NCBI GenBank assembly: GCA_038496675.1
Contig: CM076653.1
Coordinates: 14,684,767-14,748,766 of the forward strand
Source of the DNA: Rachycentron canadum
Lineage: Eukaryota; Chordata; Actinopteri; Carangiformes; Rachycentridae
Length of the DNA stretch: 64,000 nucleotides
Direction: 5' to 3'
In this document: piece by piece, positions 1 through 13,200 of the stretch
Position numbering within the stretch: the stretch's first letter is position 1
Layout of the letters: each line of letters begins with the position of its first letter
The notes under the pieces: generated by a model
Databases searched by the model: none
The model's input: only the letters and a program-made list of their open reading frames with translations
What the model was told of the DNA's origin: nothing
Made by a program: the position numbers and the translations under genes

Positions 1-147
1 TCTGCTGAGTCGAGAACGTCTCTGTGAGCCAAGGAGTTGCTCTGGGCGGTGCAGATCTCCTTCCCTACCACGCGTAGCATGGACTATGGCGATCCTTGGT
101 GATCATGTCGTCAGTGCTTGTCTTCCTAAGATGTGTATAAGAGACAG
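1..147 (+). other. Sequencing-library adapter contamination (stLFR-like) ending in a Tn5 mosaic end
   Basis: The first bases match, from memory, a BGI/MGI PCR primer/adapter (TCTGCTGAGTCGAGAACGTC, then a part containing TGTGAGCCAAGGAGTTG). Short barcode-like blocks and linkers follow, and then the fixed bead oligo around TAGCATGGACTATGG. The block ends at 129-147 with AGATGTGTATAAGAGACAG, the 19-bp Tn5 mosaic end used in transposase library kits. The order primer, barcode, linker, mosaic end is that of single-tube long-fragment-read (stLFR) libraries. Genomic DNA begins at 148 in a TA/TG microsatellite. The segment carries no biological information and shows that the window begins at an untrimmed contig end. 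The mosaic end is certain; the exact kit is a recollection. Confidence 0.95.

Positions 148-192
<45 letters not shown>
148..192. repeat. (TA)n(TG)n microsatellite at the contig end
   Basis: A run of about ten TA units passes directly into about twelve TG units. It abuts the Tn5 mosaic end, so the library fragment began inside this simple repeat. That may have helped stop the assembly here. Confidence 0.95.
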
Positions 193-394
193 ATACGATA
201 TTTAATTTTAGTTTCACATATTGATATAATTTTCGTTTTAAATTGTATGATGGTTACTCAATACAATACACTAATACACTGACATAAAATAAAATAGGCC
301 TAAAGGATTTGTACATTTCAATAATAATTTCCCCCTTTTTTTCTAAAATGGGTCTACATCACATGCCATTGCAGTGACAACTAAATAATGTTTC

Positions 395-439
395 AGATAG
401 ATAGATAGGTAGATAGATAGATAGATAGGTAGATAGGTA
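395..439. repeat. GATA tetranucleotide microsatellite
   Basis: Imperfect (GATA)n with interspersed GGTA units, about 45 bp. Confidence 0.9.
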
Positions 440-1491
440 TTTTAGGGGAATGAATTCCCCGCAGTCCACCCTCCCTGGGTGTATGGAGTCAGCAGCAGGA
501 GACTCCGTGTGCCTCCGTGCCGCTGACTGTGTCCCCAGCCTGCAGTGGTGTGGTTTCTCTGCGGGCCCCCGGCGGCCCCTGGCAGCAGATTAGCCGTGAT
601 GAGGCTCCATCCTGCGTGACTTTCGCAGAGCCGCGGTTATTAGGACGATCTGCACATCTGATCCCTCGAAATATGGAGCTCCTTGGAGTAAAGCAGGCTG
701 GGCTGTGGAGAGCGTGGAATGACAAAGATCATTAATGGAAATGAATCATGAACACATACACTCCAGCTTAACCTGGTTATAGCTGCCTCACGTTGAGCAG
801 AATTGAACCATTGCAGGACTTAAAGTGTCTTTTGAACAGTGAAGAACCATCGATAGCAGATCCGACCTTCGATTATTTATTCTTATTTATTTGTCTTATT
901 TATAATTCATATGAACACTGAAATATACATGAAGCATGATCTAAATGTAGGACCTGTAGTTTAAATCGTGTTGGGAGCACGTGTCGTAATTATTCTAAAA
1001 ATTGAAGCTAGTTTGAAGCAAATATAAATGCGGTTGTTTAAAATCATATGCTGCCATGCACGAGTCAGTCGGCTGGGATTTGACTTGGTGGTAGGTGAGA
1101 AATGAGCATCTAGAATAAGTAATGATGAGAGATATTCATAAATACTGCATTCAGCTCTGCATGCATGGGGAATAGAATAATAGTCTCCCATTCAAAGTGC
1201 TCTCTATTCTCCAAAGTGTGTAGTGATGCAGCGAGCTGTCCGTGTTGAGGCCAGCTGTAAGTGATGCTCTCAACAGTCTCACACACTGTGAAGTTGTTGC
1301 ACCGCTTCACGCCTGGCTCTCACTCCGCTTTCACATGTGGGGCAACGAAGGCACGTGAGGCTGAATAATTGAAGGGCTAATGCAGGTTTCTGTGCTCTGT
1401 CCTGGGCAGGAGGCCGTGGAATGACCCCCCCCCCCCCAAAACCCCTCCGCTGCTTTACAGGCTGAGCTTCACTCAGATGTAGTTGTGTTAG

Positions 1492-1492
<1 letters not shown>

Positions 1493-1544
<52 letters not shown>
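1493..1544. repeat. (TG)n followed by a poly-G run
   Basis: About 17 TG units run into about 17 consecutive G. The G run is a candidate for quadruplex formation and for assembly length error. A separate poly-C run lies at about 1425-1438. Confidence 0.9.
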
Positions 1545-2081
1545 TCCATCCCGGTGAAATGACCCCACATATGTCTCACTTCATTCTCTCCACGAGAGTT
1601 TCAAACAGAGGAGGGACCATGTCACCTAAAAAAAAAAAAACATTTATTATTCATTTATTTACTAAATGAATGAACAAATATGAATCAACACGATTGATAT
1701 AACAGGGCTGTTAAATACCATGGCGCAGAGCTTATTTCTAAATTGCAACAACTTCAAAATCACAAACACGATGTCACAACAAAGTGATGGGGAGAGTCGA
1801 CACACCACAGCGTTTCTGTAGCTGAGCCGTTTGAGCTGGTGCTGGAGCAGCTTCCACCATGGATGAGGAGGGCTTCAGCATTAATAACGACAACTTTACC
1901 ACCCACACATTTACTCATGTCACCAGGAGAAGCTGTACGGCTGTGAGACTGAATAGCGTTTGTTTATTCATTTACTTATTTATTTATCTGTTCGGTTGGA
2001 TTCCTGGCTGTAGTTTTTGAGTTTTAATTAGAAAACAACAACAACAGCGTCTGAAAGCGACACAATACACAAAGTTAAGTT

Positions 2082-2190
2082 TACTATTATTATTATTATT
2101 ATTATTGTCATTGTTATTATTGTTATTATTATTATTGTTATTATTGTTATTATTTATTATTATTATTATTGTTGTTGTTGTTGTTTTTAT
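2082..2190. repeat. (ATT)n-rich trinucleotide tract
   Basis: About 110 bp of ATT units interrupted by GTT and GTC units. It produces a false poly-leucine/isoleucine/valine reading frame. Similar TAA tracts follow at 2356-2398 and 2642-2686. Confidence 0.9.
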
Positions 2191-2640
2191 TCTTATTCTT
2201 TTGTTGCTTGTTTCTTCTCGTGAATCACTCTCTCACCTCTTTAAGCTGCTAAATCCTGAAGGTGAAGGAGAAGCTCACCTCCTCTATGGGAGCGATGCGC
2301 GTGCTCATGAACAGACACGAGGTTTTCTTAAAAAAGCTTTTTAAAAATCACTGCCCTAATAATAATAATTATTATTATAATAATAATAATAATAATAAAA
2401 ACAATGGAACCTGAAGGGGCCTGTTGGTGAAGGAGGCCCACAGCTTGTTTACAATATGACGAGATCACAAAAATAATTCATGAACAACGTCTTATTATTG
2501 TGTTATTTATTAACAATTCTGCTGGACACACACATATATATCTATGTATCTATTTTATGTTTCCATGACAAATCAATCATTTGGATGAAAATACAATAAT
2601 ATGATCATGAGATTTTTTTCACTGTTTAATTCTTCTTCCA

Positions 2641-2641
<1 letters not shown>

Positions 2642-2685
<44 letters not shown>

Positions 2686-2686
2686 G
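2642..2686. repeat. (TAA)n trinucleotide microsatellite
   Basis: About 15 uninterrupted TAA units in the sim1 intron. Confidence 0.95.
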
Positions 2687-3689
2687 CAACAGCACTTACA
2701 TGAGAACCGGCAGCGTCAATGCCGCTGACAGCAAATGCTAAAAGCACAATACAAAGAAGAAGAGAGGGATAGAGGGAGAGAGGGAGAGAGGGAGAGAAGA
2801 GCCGGTCTGATCTGTGTCCAGGTTCATCAGGCCGAGGTTCGTGGTTCAGGAGAACCAGCGCTCTGTCCCTGTCCTGTCTGCTGCCACAATAAAACACTCA
2901 AACGCGTTGCACCCAGGTTCATTGGATATGATTTGATGTTTAAAATGAACTGGGAGCGCGGGGCAGGGGAGCCTTGGCTTGGGTTGGTTCCTGGTCGGGC
3001 GGTTCGATCCCCGACTCTCCCGAACCCAGGTCAACAACGATGTGAAATGTAAGCCAGTATTTTATTGAATCATTCGGGGGTTGTGCTGAGTGTGTGTGTG
3101 TGTTATGCTAATGTGAAGTCCATCTTCGGCCCTGTGAAGCAGGGAGGCGCGGGGCCTGTAATCCCTGCACGCTGCCTGTTTATTCAGCACAGCGGGATTT
3201 GCATTTCAATCGGCAGCGCTGCTGCACACACACCTCTTTGCTGTGTTGCTGCGTCTCTTCACGCCATTGGACGTGTTGTTTTTTTCTACTGTCGTGACGG
3301 GTTTAAGCAAAATAGTACCACACTACAAACTTTTTGTAATGATCCGGCTGAAGTGCTTGTCCAAGTCTATTTTTAGGTTGGTGCAGCCTATACTTAGAGC
3401 TGGAGGCTGCAGGCCAGCTCAGCACAGGGTAGGAGTTGGTTGGTTTTCCACCCGTGATGGTCGCTGCTGTAGTTTAAGGAGCCTTAAAAACTGTGTGCAG
3501 TCTTAAAAGTGAAAGCCCATTTGCTGCCATTATTTTTTTCTGCATTTACTGTAATTAAACCCTCTGTTATAACAATAATGTGAAAATAATGTAAAACCAT
3601 GTTTGTAGACTGTTAGGTTTTACACATTGGTCTTACACATTGTTTTCCTTTCACTGTAATTATATCCTCACCTCTGTGCTTGTTTCCAG

Positions 3690-3772
3690 GCCTTGGGGAG
3701 TCCTGGGGTCACGTGAGTCGTAGTAGTTCTCTGGATGGAGTCAGCCAGGAATTAGGCTCCCATCTATTACAG
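3690..3772 (+). CDS. sim1: sim1 exon, linker between bHLH and PAS-A (first visible exon)
   Basis: The acceptor TTTCCAG ends at 3689. The first two bases complete a Gly codon begun in the missing upstream exon, then 27 codons run from LGESWGHVSR to ELGSHLLQ. The donor is GTACGG at 3773. It matches the SIM1 segment between the bHLH and PAS-A. Its phase-1 start is direct evidence for an upstream coding exon. Confidence 0.93.
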
Positions 3773-6700
3773 GTACGGCTGCTGTGGTTCTATGGTATTC
3801 ACACACAAGCAACAGCGAAAAAGCAAATAAAAAATGTGCGCTCTGGGGTTTTATTGCTGACTGAGATGTTATTTAAAAGAGCCTGAAATGACCATTAGAA
3901 TGACAAAAAGAATTCACCCAAACAAGACATTTTTATTTTTGTTTTATTGTTATTTTTATTTTTATGCAGCCATAGGTAGACTGAGTTTGTATGGTTTAGT
4001 GGCTGCTGCCATCTGCCTCCTGCTGCCTTCGTTTTTGTGAAGAGTGAAATGAGCTGAGCACATTCCTGGTCACGCACAGAGCCTCAGTCTGTCCTGCAGC
4101 CCCTCTCACATCAGCAATAACATAAGGGAGCAGGGCTGCACAGAGAAAAGCACAGGTTGGCCAATACTAGTCCCACAGACATAAAAGCCCCTGTCACACA
4201 GTCTGTTCAAGGTGGTAATGTTGTGCCTTTTTTCTGCATCGTTGTTTTGTATAAAAGGTACAAACATGGAATGAGTGGTGGTAGTGTTGTTGCGAGGTAA
4301 TCCCAGAGCCGGACGACATGCTGGATTGGATGCAGATGCTGTGTCACCTCTCAGATTCCTGCATGCTGTCTGAAATCACACAGTTTGGTGCATTATGATA
4401 GCATATTTAATTCAGTTTAAACAAATAAAGCCTGTATAATGAGGTATTTTAATATATAGGGATCTCTTTAGGCTGTAAAAGGGGCTATAGAGGGATGGAG
4501 ATCCTCATGTCACTCAATCAGGGTGACAGGACTGTCAGAGTCACAGAGAAGCAAGAGGACCACAGGGCTACAAGCTAGGGCTAGGTCGACTGCTTTGACA
4601 AATATGCTGGTCAGCGGGACAAATAGTAACACATTACCCAGAGGGCACCAAAGCTACAAGCAGCAGATATATATGGAAATAAACTGCTTGATAAATGAGC
4701 CTCTCATTTCTTTACATGATTTAGATTTACATGATTATTATCAGTTTAATTCACAACTATCCTCATTATTGTTGTATTACAAATGCCATTAATAATTCTA
4801 TCACTTTGCTGTCAGTTTTCTTAGGTTGGCTACACCTCAGCTGAACTGTATGCAGTTATTTTTGATTATATAGCTTTGGTTCTTATTGATGAAAATGGGG
4901 CTGGGACAAAATATGAGAAACACTCAGTAAAAATGGATGAACATTTGAACAGCAGCACAAACTACAGCGTCTAAAATGACCATGAAGTTAAATAGACACC
5001 AGTCTGAGAATCACATGCAGAACTTATTACATGGCTTTTCTATTTGATCAGTTTGAGTCATTAGTTTGAGCTAGATGGACTGCTCTTTTAAAGCACATGC
5101 CACATTGTTATTTTATTCTCTTGTTTCCTGCCTTTCTTCAAATTATTGTTTTGTGGTGATGTCGTTACAGCAACCAGTCTGTCTGCTATAATAGTGTCTC
5201 TATAGTTTAATGACAGACTCATAATAGTGAGACACTAGTGCTAGTCCACTAGTCCACATTGTCTGTGGAAATGGACAATAACAATGACTACTGACCTTTT
5301 GTCAGTAAGATAATAACACTGCTTTCTGTTTCTTACAGACATTAGATGGCTTCATTTTCGTGGTTGCTTCAGATGGGAAAATAATGTACATATCAGAAAC
5401 AGCATCAGTCCACTTGGGTCTGTCGCAGGTTAGTTTGAAAAATGTAACATGACTACCTGTGGCATGTTGGCCCTGATGTGTCGCAGTTCTGAGGTGAATT
5501 TTCATTTCAACAGGTAGAGTTGACAGGAAACAGCATTTATGAATACATCCATCCAGCGGACCATGATGAAATGACTGCCGTCCTCACAGCACACCAGCCT
5601 TACCACTCACACTTTGTTCAAGGTAATCAGCAACCTAGGCCCGTTGTACTGCAGATGATATGGTCTCATCAGAAACCATAAATAACTTCTTTACATGATT
5701 TTCTATTTCTGCAGAATATGAGATGGAGCGCTCCTTCTTCCTGAGGATGAAATGTGTCCTTGCTAAAAGAAATGCTGGTCTCACCTGTGGAGGTTACAAG
5801 GTAGAACATGAACATCAACTACCTTTGCTTTTCCCCTTTTAACTGATGATTTGGAAGAAATAATGACATGTCTTTGTCAACACCGAGTCAATCAATCAGA
5901 AGAATGTAATTGATTAATGCAGAAAAATTAGCAAATTTAATGTAAATCTGGTCAGTGTGTTGTTTTGGATTGAGATGAAGTGTAGCTGTTCATACTTTCC
6001 ATTTCTCTGAGGAGCTTTCATCCATGCTGGCCTAAAAACTTATCAGATTGTTTTGTCAGATATAGATGATGTATTGTGTGAGGCCATGTTCCAATTGCCC
6101 CCCCCCCCCCCAAAAAAAAAAAAAAGTAAAGACCCCACATGAACAGGATTCAATTACTAATGGTCATTTCCAGGTGTAGTTTTTACCTCAGTGCCTGGAG
6201 AGTGGACATTGGGAAACAGAGCATTATCTGTGAGCACATACCTGTTCAAAAAATATCTATATTTGGTATGTTTCAAAACATGCAGAACCAAGCCTGGATC
6301 TGTCTCCTAATAAATTGAAACAAAATTTCACTTAAAATAAATAAAAAAAAAAAACTAAACAAAACAAACTGTTAAAACTGAAAAAAAAAAATAGAAACAC
6401 GGAATTCCATTTCACTGTGGTTATTATTAATAGTGGCAGATCACAATCAAAGCAGACATTCAGACTGAAAGCAGTCAAATGTTGGAGGCTGGATTGTGTG
6501 GGACTCAACTGGTTGCTATGATGAATGCATGTTACTTCAGGTAATGGCCAGATGGGATGTTCAGTTTTATAAGAGCAATAATACCACTATTAACTATTTT
6601 ATATTTCATCATGACAATAACAAGGTGAACAGAGACATAATGAGCGGGACTGAAGGACTGTTGGAACATTTATGGAGAGATATTTTGTCCTTCATTTCTC

Positions 6701-7186
6701 CTTCCTGTGAACTCAGGTGATCCACTGTAGTGGCTACCTGAAGATCCGTCAGTACAGCCTGGACATGTCCCCATTTGACGGCTGCTATCAGAATGTAGGG
6801 CTGGTGGCTGTCGGTCACTCGCTGCCGCCCAGCGCTGTCACTGAAATCAAACTGCACAGCAATATGTTCATGTTCAGAGCCAGCCTGGACATGAAGCTCA
6901 TCTTCCTGGACTCAAGGTACGTTCTGTGTTCGCTTACACACAGTAGATTTATTTTGGTGTGTGGTTTTGTTTTTAAGTGTGTGTATTTGTAAATGCTGAG
7001 TGTGTATGTGTGTCTGTGTGTGTGTGTTGCTCAGGGTTGCAGAGCTGACGGGCTACGAGCCTCAGGATCTAATAGAGAAGACACTCTATAATCATGTCCA
7101 CAGCTGTGACTCCTTCCACCTGCGTTGTGCTCATCACTTGTGTGAGTTAGTTTTGTTTTACCTTCTTACAAATTCTGTCTATACAT

Positions 7187-7260
<74 letters not shown>

Positions 7261-10200
7261 CAGATACAGATTGGTCTTGATTATTATTGTTATTTTTCAT
7301 GTTATGTTAAATAAATGTGCTAATTTTAGTATTTGTAAATCTATAGCAGCTCACGTACAAAGTATATGTACAACCCAAGAAGATAATATCAAATGCATTC
7401 ACCTCACTATTAGCTCCTAAAATTGATGTGTTCATATAATATAGTATACAATGTAATTTGTTTTGATTGTTTACCCTCTTTTGGTCTCATAGTGTTGGTG
7501 AAAGGACAGGTCACAACTAAATATTACCGTTTCTTGGCCAAGCAAGGTGGCTGGGTCTGGGTTCAGAGTTATGCAACCATTGTACACAACAGCCGTTCAT
7601 CCCGTCCTCACTGCATCGTCAGTGTCAACTACGTTCTCACGTGAGTATCTGTCTCTCCCTGAATGCTGTTACATTTACTTTCATGAGATCAGTCTGCTGA
7701 GATTCAGAAGCGTAGCTTGAGAGAAACAGTGTTGTCATGTGGATGTGTTGCTGGTGAGTTGTCACTGCTGTGGTCTCCACATGCTCATCAAATAGTGTGT
7801 TCAGGACTGTGACATGTTTTTTTCTGTAGTTTCAGTACCTGGAGGATGCTTCATGTGTCAGCTATGGCAACTACTGCAGCTCCTCCTATGTGACAGAAAT
7901 ATCTGTGTAACTAGCGTATTGGTCAGACACAACCATTTAGCTCTGTTGCTCTGATACATTTATATAAGGTTGTGCTACATATTAATTAATTAAAATGTCT
8001 AGATCGTTAAAATTATTATTTTTAGATGATAGCTGGCCACATTATGTGGTATGAGTCACGATGGTCCTAATAACAGTAACATGAATAACTGTATTCACAC
8101 ACTGCAGTTTGTGAGACTGTCCACAACTATGTCTTTGACTGCCTCTTGGTGAACAGTTCTGTAGTGAATCTAACGGTCACATCTGCAAGAGGGACAGACT
8201 GAAATTCTGTACATTGGTCTGACCCCTCGGTTTGAGCTTGTTGATGAGGTATTATCTTGAGAGTTGAAGTTGCAGGAGTCCACTGGTGAGTGTGAGGATT
8301 CCACTTTCTTCAGCCTGTTCCTACCACTGGGTGGCTAATGCTAGTTAGCTGCTATCCACAGAGATCAGAGTTCTTGTCAGGAAACAGCAACAAACAGCTC
8401 TGTCAATTCTGAAACTGATAATTAAAGTGGATGATGCAGTTGAATATACATTTCAGAGGGTCACCAGTTATTATTAGTGCTCAACTATCTTGCACATGAA
8501 ATCCTAAAACATATTTCAATTGCATTTTATTATTACAATTATTAAATTATTCAAATTGTTAGTTGGCCTCGAGCTTGAAAACAATTGTGATTTAATGTTC
8601 ACCTTTAGATGAAATGTTTTACAGACACAGTGTATTTGACTTCTGTCCAAATATGTAAAAATGCTTGAAAATAATACAATAATAAATAAAACATCAGCTG
8701 CAGTGTGATGATCAAAGATATTTCACTTATTCACACATTTCTTTTACTTTGATACAAACAGCTTGCAGTGTGCGAGTATTATATTTATTCAGATTAAACT
8801 CAACTAGCTCATGTTCTTAGTTCAAAATGATGTGGTGGTTAAGTTATGCTTCATCCATCACAACCTTTCACACTAATGCAGCATAACATTTGGCCTGTTT
8901 TCTGAGCTAGCCTTCTGTTTTAGCAACATTGCTAACAGTAACTAACCTTAAATGATAGATGGTGGCGATATTGGTGATATTGTACATTATGTATATATCG
9001 TTATATTATATTGTGCCTGTAACCAGTCTTTTGCTTCTGAGCCACATAAACTCCATTCCTGCTCAGAAAGTAACTCAAACATATAATAATCCACCACTGA
9101 AAGTAGTCCCCAGTAAATCCACAATTTCTTTCTCTGAGTAACATTTGCTGAATCTGCAGTGACCAGCTGTTGGAGCATGTCGGCGATAACCAAGCCTGTT
9201 TAAAAAATGAAACACAAGGAGTCATTCTAAAAGATTTTTATTTTGAGTTGGAACCATTTTGCTTGACATTGAGCACCACACGTGGGCTAGTCACAGTCAG
9301 AATGTGTTGAAAGGTTAGACAGATTGTTGGGTTTGAAGCAATAAGATGATGGAGGCAGACTATAAGTAGCAGCTGACACAGAGACCTATTCCATCAGATA
9401 GATGTCTGAAAACCTGTCCAATGTAGACTGATGTTGTTCAGAGAAATGATGGATGGTTAGAAAATCACCGCTGTAATGCTCACTACTGATCATTCATGAG
9501 TCATTCGGACCTAACAGCAAGTTGTGGACACAGTAATGTAAAGCTTCAGTCTTCCTCTTACTAATCCAAACAAATAAAAAAAAGTTTATCACAATTTAAC
9601 ATAGTCTGAATCACTGCTGTATATTCTTTATTGATCCAGAATAGCAAATCTGAACATTTTGGGAATGTTATGGATTACAACCTCAGTAGTAGATCAGTAG
9701 CAGTTTATATAGATGGGGGACACATGGCAGGTGTCTTTCAGGTCTGGTGTGATATGACTGAGGTGTCTGGCAGCTCCAGGGCAGAGGGGCAGCTCAGATC
9801 ACTGTTGTGCTGTCATTCTCTGCTTTGATAAGATAATGAGTATTGATACTAGAGATTTACGCAAACAGTTCCTGTGAAGCAATTAACTGGAGGTTAATTG
9901 GAAATGTGACACGTGTTTGCTGAAGCCTGGTTTGTAGAAGCTGGCAATAAAGAAACTTTTTTCAAGTAATTTTCTGTTTTCTTCAGTCTTTATTTTTGTA
10001 GGCTATAAGTTAGAAACAAAGGAAGTGATGAGTGATTGTGGTTACGTGGTCTTTTAGGGAGACCAGAGGTTCCCTGCTTTTCCTGCAGACCATTTCTGTT
10101 CTATCACTGCTCTTTTGTACACTGGTTATGTCATAATGTCTGAGCCCTTGGTTAATAAGTTTGCTACGAGTGCTCATGTGTTGGTTGTTACCTGCGGTGG

Positions 10201-13200
10201 CCTCTCTATACTGGCAGCAGTCATCTGGCAGCTCCTCTTGCAGAGTCTCACTGGACTGAGGTTACACTCACTGCACTAACAGTCTGACAGCACTGGGCTG
10301 CCACTTTTGATTGCAAGGAGCTATTTTTCACCTTCTTCCAATAAAATCAAAGTGTAATCATGGCAGAGACTCTACCTGCATGAGCCACACTCTTATTAGT
10401 GAGTGAGGTCTTCCATTTACTCGCCTATTATCCCATTATTTTATTACCCCTGATGTGTGTATTTCACAGATGTACAAGTGAGCGCGTGAAGGAATAAAGC
10501 CTATAAAACCCTCCATTAAGCAGTGTGGCTGGCTGCATTCAAAGGCAGAGAACAGCTTGACACACATTTCCTTTACCTCCTACATCAAATCCATAACAGG
10601 TTTGTGTTTATGGCCTTTTAATTGATAGGCTGTAAACTTGATGAGTGTTTATGGGCTCCAGCTTGCTGTCAGGGGAACGAAGCCTTATTTCCCTCCTCCC
10701 ATTCCCCTTGTTCTGCTTGAGATGCTGTGTGGATTGAGCCACACTGTGATGGTAGAAATTAAGCTGTCTGCTTCTTATTTTGCATAATAAATGGGACAAA
10801 AGACAGACAGAGGTAGGCAGGAGGTAGACTTTAGTGTAGTGTTGTTACCAGAAGCAGAGGTGGTCTTAGTGTGTATAGCCATGGATAAGACAGGTGATAA
10901 AGGCACTGTGAACTCCCACTGTGTGTTTGGTTCTGATCACCTCTGCATGTCCTGTTCCTGCTCTGAGGATCTGCCACTGCCACCAAAACTGGTTTAGCAA
11001 TTTAGCAATTGTCGGGTGAAGGCATGTAACCACATGTTTTACTTGCCTGTCTCTCACAACAGTTATAGTGTTTAATCAGTGCTGTTGCTATTCTAGCTCA
11101 GAGTAAACTCATCACTCTGCTGTGTCGAGCACGTACTCCATCCTTCTCTGTTTAAGTGAACACAATGTCAGAGTGCCATACAAACACTTTCATAAATCTA
11201 CACTTTGACACATTTAGAAAGCTAAACAATCTATGTGTACACGCGCAGAACAAAGATAGAACAGGGCACTACTTGTTGCCTTTATATTAACAGCCCTTTG
11301 GAGCACTCATGGATTCCTCCTGAGTTCATGCTAACACGTGTAAAATGTTCTCCAATCAATTTTGAAATAAAATAAGTATCAAAGTGCAAAATGAAAAATA
11401 TCCAAGGCTAACCAAGGCTAAAGATTTCTGGGCTGTCAGCACAGTTAAACTAATAGCACATTAAATGTGATATTAGGACTCTCCACAAATGTAACTGATA
11501 TAAATCTATGAAATCTTTCTGCAGGTGTGTATGAAATTGTGATTTTGTTTGCATGGAAAGACTGAAAAAGAGGGGAGATGTTTGTAGAAAATGGATCACT
11601 ATTTGTCTTAAGTGAACCCTGTCCAGGTTTTCTGTTGTCTCAAACCTGATTCATCACCCATTGCCAGATCAGTAGAACACTTTAGTGAGAAATCAATTCC
11701 AATTTCCCAGTAGTGAGACGTCCAAGCTTCTCCTATGGGCCTGATTTAGCCAGACATAGCCTTTAATCTCCCAGTGTATTTGATTGAACAGCTTTCCCTC
11801 TGTAGAGTGTTTGTTGAGGGCCTTGCTGCAATCCTTCTGGTAAAACAAGCGTCCCAACAGCCGTTCCAGCCCCCTCTGCACACCCCCACCTCTTCTAGCA
11901 TTCACACTCACACACACACCAAAATACAAAGACACATCTCTCTATATGCTGGCCTTCTCAGCACCATGATGAGGCTCTAATGCCTAAACAGATGTTAATG
12001 GGTTTTTGCACCTAGAGAAAAACAAACACGCAGGTACACACAAGCTGTTTGTATTCGTTAATAAACAGCAATTTCCAGCTCACTGGGTACTCTCTTTGTG
12101 TAATTGTGGAATGTATTAGATCTATGACATGCAAATGCAAAACATCAACAGTATTCCTGTGAATACACCACATGCAATTTATGTTTGTGTCATCAGGGAG
12201 ACGGAGTATAAGGGCCTCCAGCTTTCTCTGGACCAGACCACATCCAAGGTCTCTTTTCCCTACAGCAGTAGCACTGCCAGCAGCCTCATGGACACCTGCA
12301 GAACTCCCAAGAGCAAAGTATCCCGGCTCAAGACCAAAGCCAGACTGTCGCCATACACACAGGTGAGGACTCACTGGACAGTCATTTAGTGGCTTCAACT
12401 CAAACAGGTGAAGTGGTTTCAGCATCTGATGAGCAGCTCTCCTGGTGGGTAAACTGTGATGGATTGAATAGACAGTTGGGGTGATAATTTAAGTATGTAG
12501 TAATTTTTTTCTTCTCTGTTTACAGCCTTTGTGACTGTTCGTGTTTGTTTTTCCCATCCCATGTCTTTGTGAAAATGTTGCTGTATTCTCAGATCTTAGC
12601 AATTTGATCTATGATTTCAAGTGACACCACTGCCAAATGAGTTCCTGGGCAACAGTGATAGGCTTTCCTTTGTGTAATGACCAGCACTACATAGCTGATG
12701 CAGAGGTAGAGGAATGTGCCAATAATGCAAACACCATTTATTGAAGTATTATTATGGTGGTTGCATTGTTACGACAAACAAATTACAACAAAAAGTTGAG
12801 CATTGTGAAATCTGTAATCTGCTTGTTTTGGTGCCTGTGGAGGCTGCCGTGTCCAAAACAGCTGCTTCTTTTTCTTCTTTTACCTTTAATTTCAAAGTCA
12901 AACATGCAGAAATATAGTCAGCTGCCCAGTCACTGTTGAGCTGAGGGCCTCAAATGTGGCTCACAGCTTATTACACAGCTTTCTGTTATCTCTTTCCTTG
13001 CCCCCTGCAGTATCCTAGTTTCCAGACAGAGCGGTCAGAGTCTGACCAGGATAGTCCATGGGGCAGCAGTCCCCTCACAGACTCAGCCTCCCCTCAGCTG
13101 CTGGAGCAGAGTGAAGGCTTGGACGCCTCCTGTGTGTACAGGCAATTCACCGATCCCCGCACCCCCTGCTACAGCCCGTCAGAAGAGCAGCACCACCTGC

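Larger units (their letters stand above)
148..3689 (+). other. sim1: 5' part of sim1: incomplete intron upstream of the first visible exon
   Basis: No coding exon was found here. I looked for the SIM1 bHLH signature (basic region, then the SQLDKASIIRLTTSYLK-like helix) and did not see it on either strand. The stretch holds a GATA repeat (395-439), a C run (about 1425-1438), a TG/G run (1493-1544), TTA/TAA repeats (about 2082-2190, 2356-2398, 2642-2686) and a GA-rich tract (about 2755-2800). Two complex-sequence blocks, about 440-720 and 960-1330, could be regulatory. Because the first visible exon starts in codon phase 1, an upstream coding exon must exist, so this is read as intron DNA truncated by the contig end. 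Confidence 0.7.

Noticed and set aside
1..147. Possible bacterial transposon insertion (Tn5 end)
   Set aside because: Only the engineered 19-bp mosaic end is present, attached to sequencing-platform oligos. It is library residue, not a natural insertion.
2105..2344. Poly-leucine/isoleucine/valine frame resembling a membrane segment
   Set aside because: Pure artefact of the ATT/GTT trinucleotide repeat.
7000..7314. 104-residue open frame with runs of Cys/Val and His/Thr
   Set aside because: It is the sim1 exon 7035-7141 read through into the flanking UG and CA microsatellites without splicing.
10040..10050. TACGTG, a SIM/ARNT-type core site, here and near 33175, 41038 and 62142
   Set aside because: A 6-bp word is expected repeatedly in 64 kb by chance, and no clustering was seen.
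12012..12425. 137-residue minus-strand frame over a sim1 exon
   Set aside because: Antisense shadow of exon 12197-12362; the plus-strand frame matches SIM1 and this one matches nothing I recognise.
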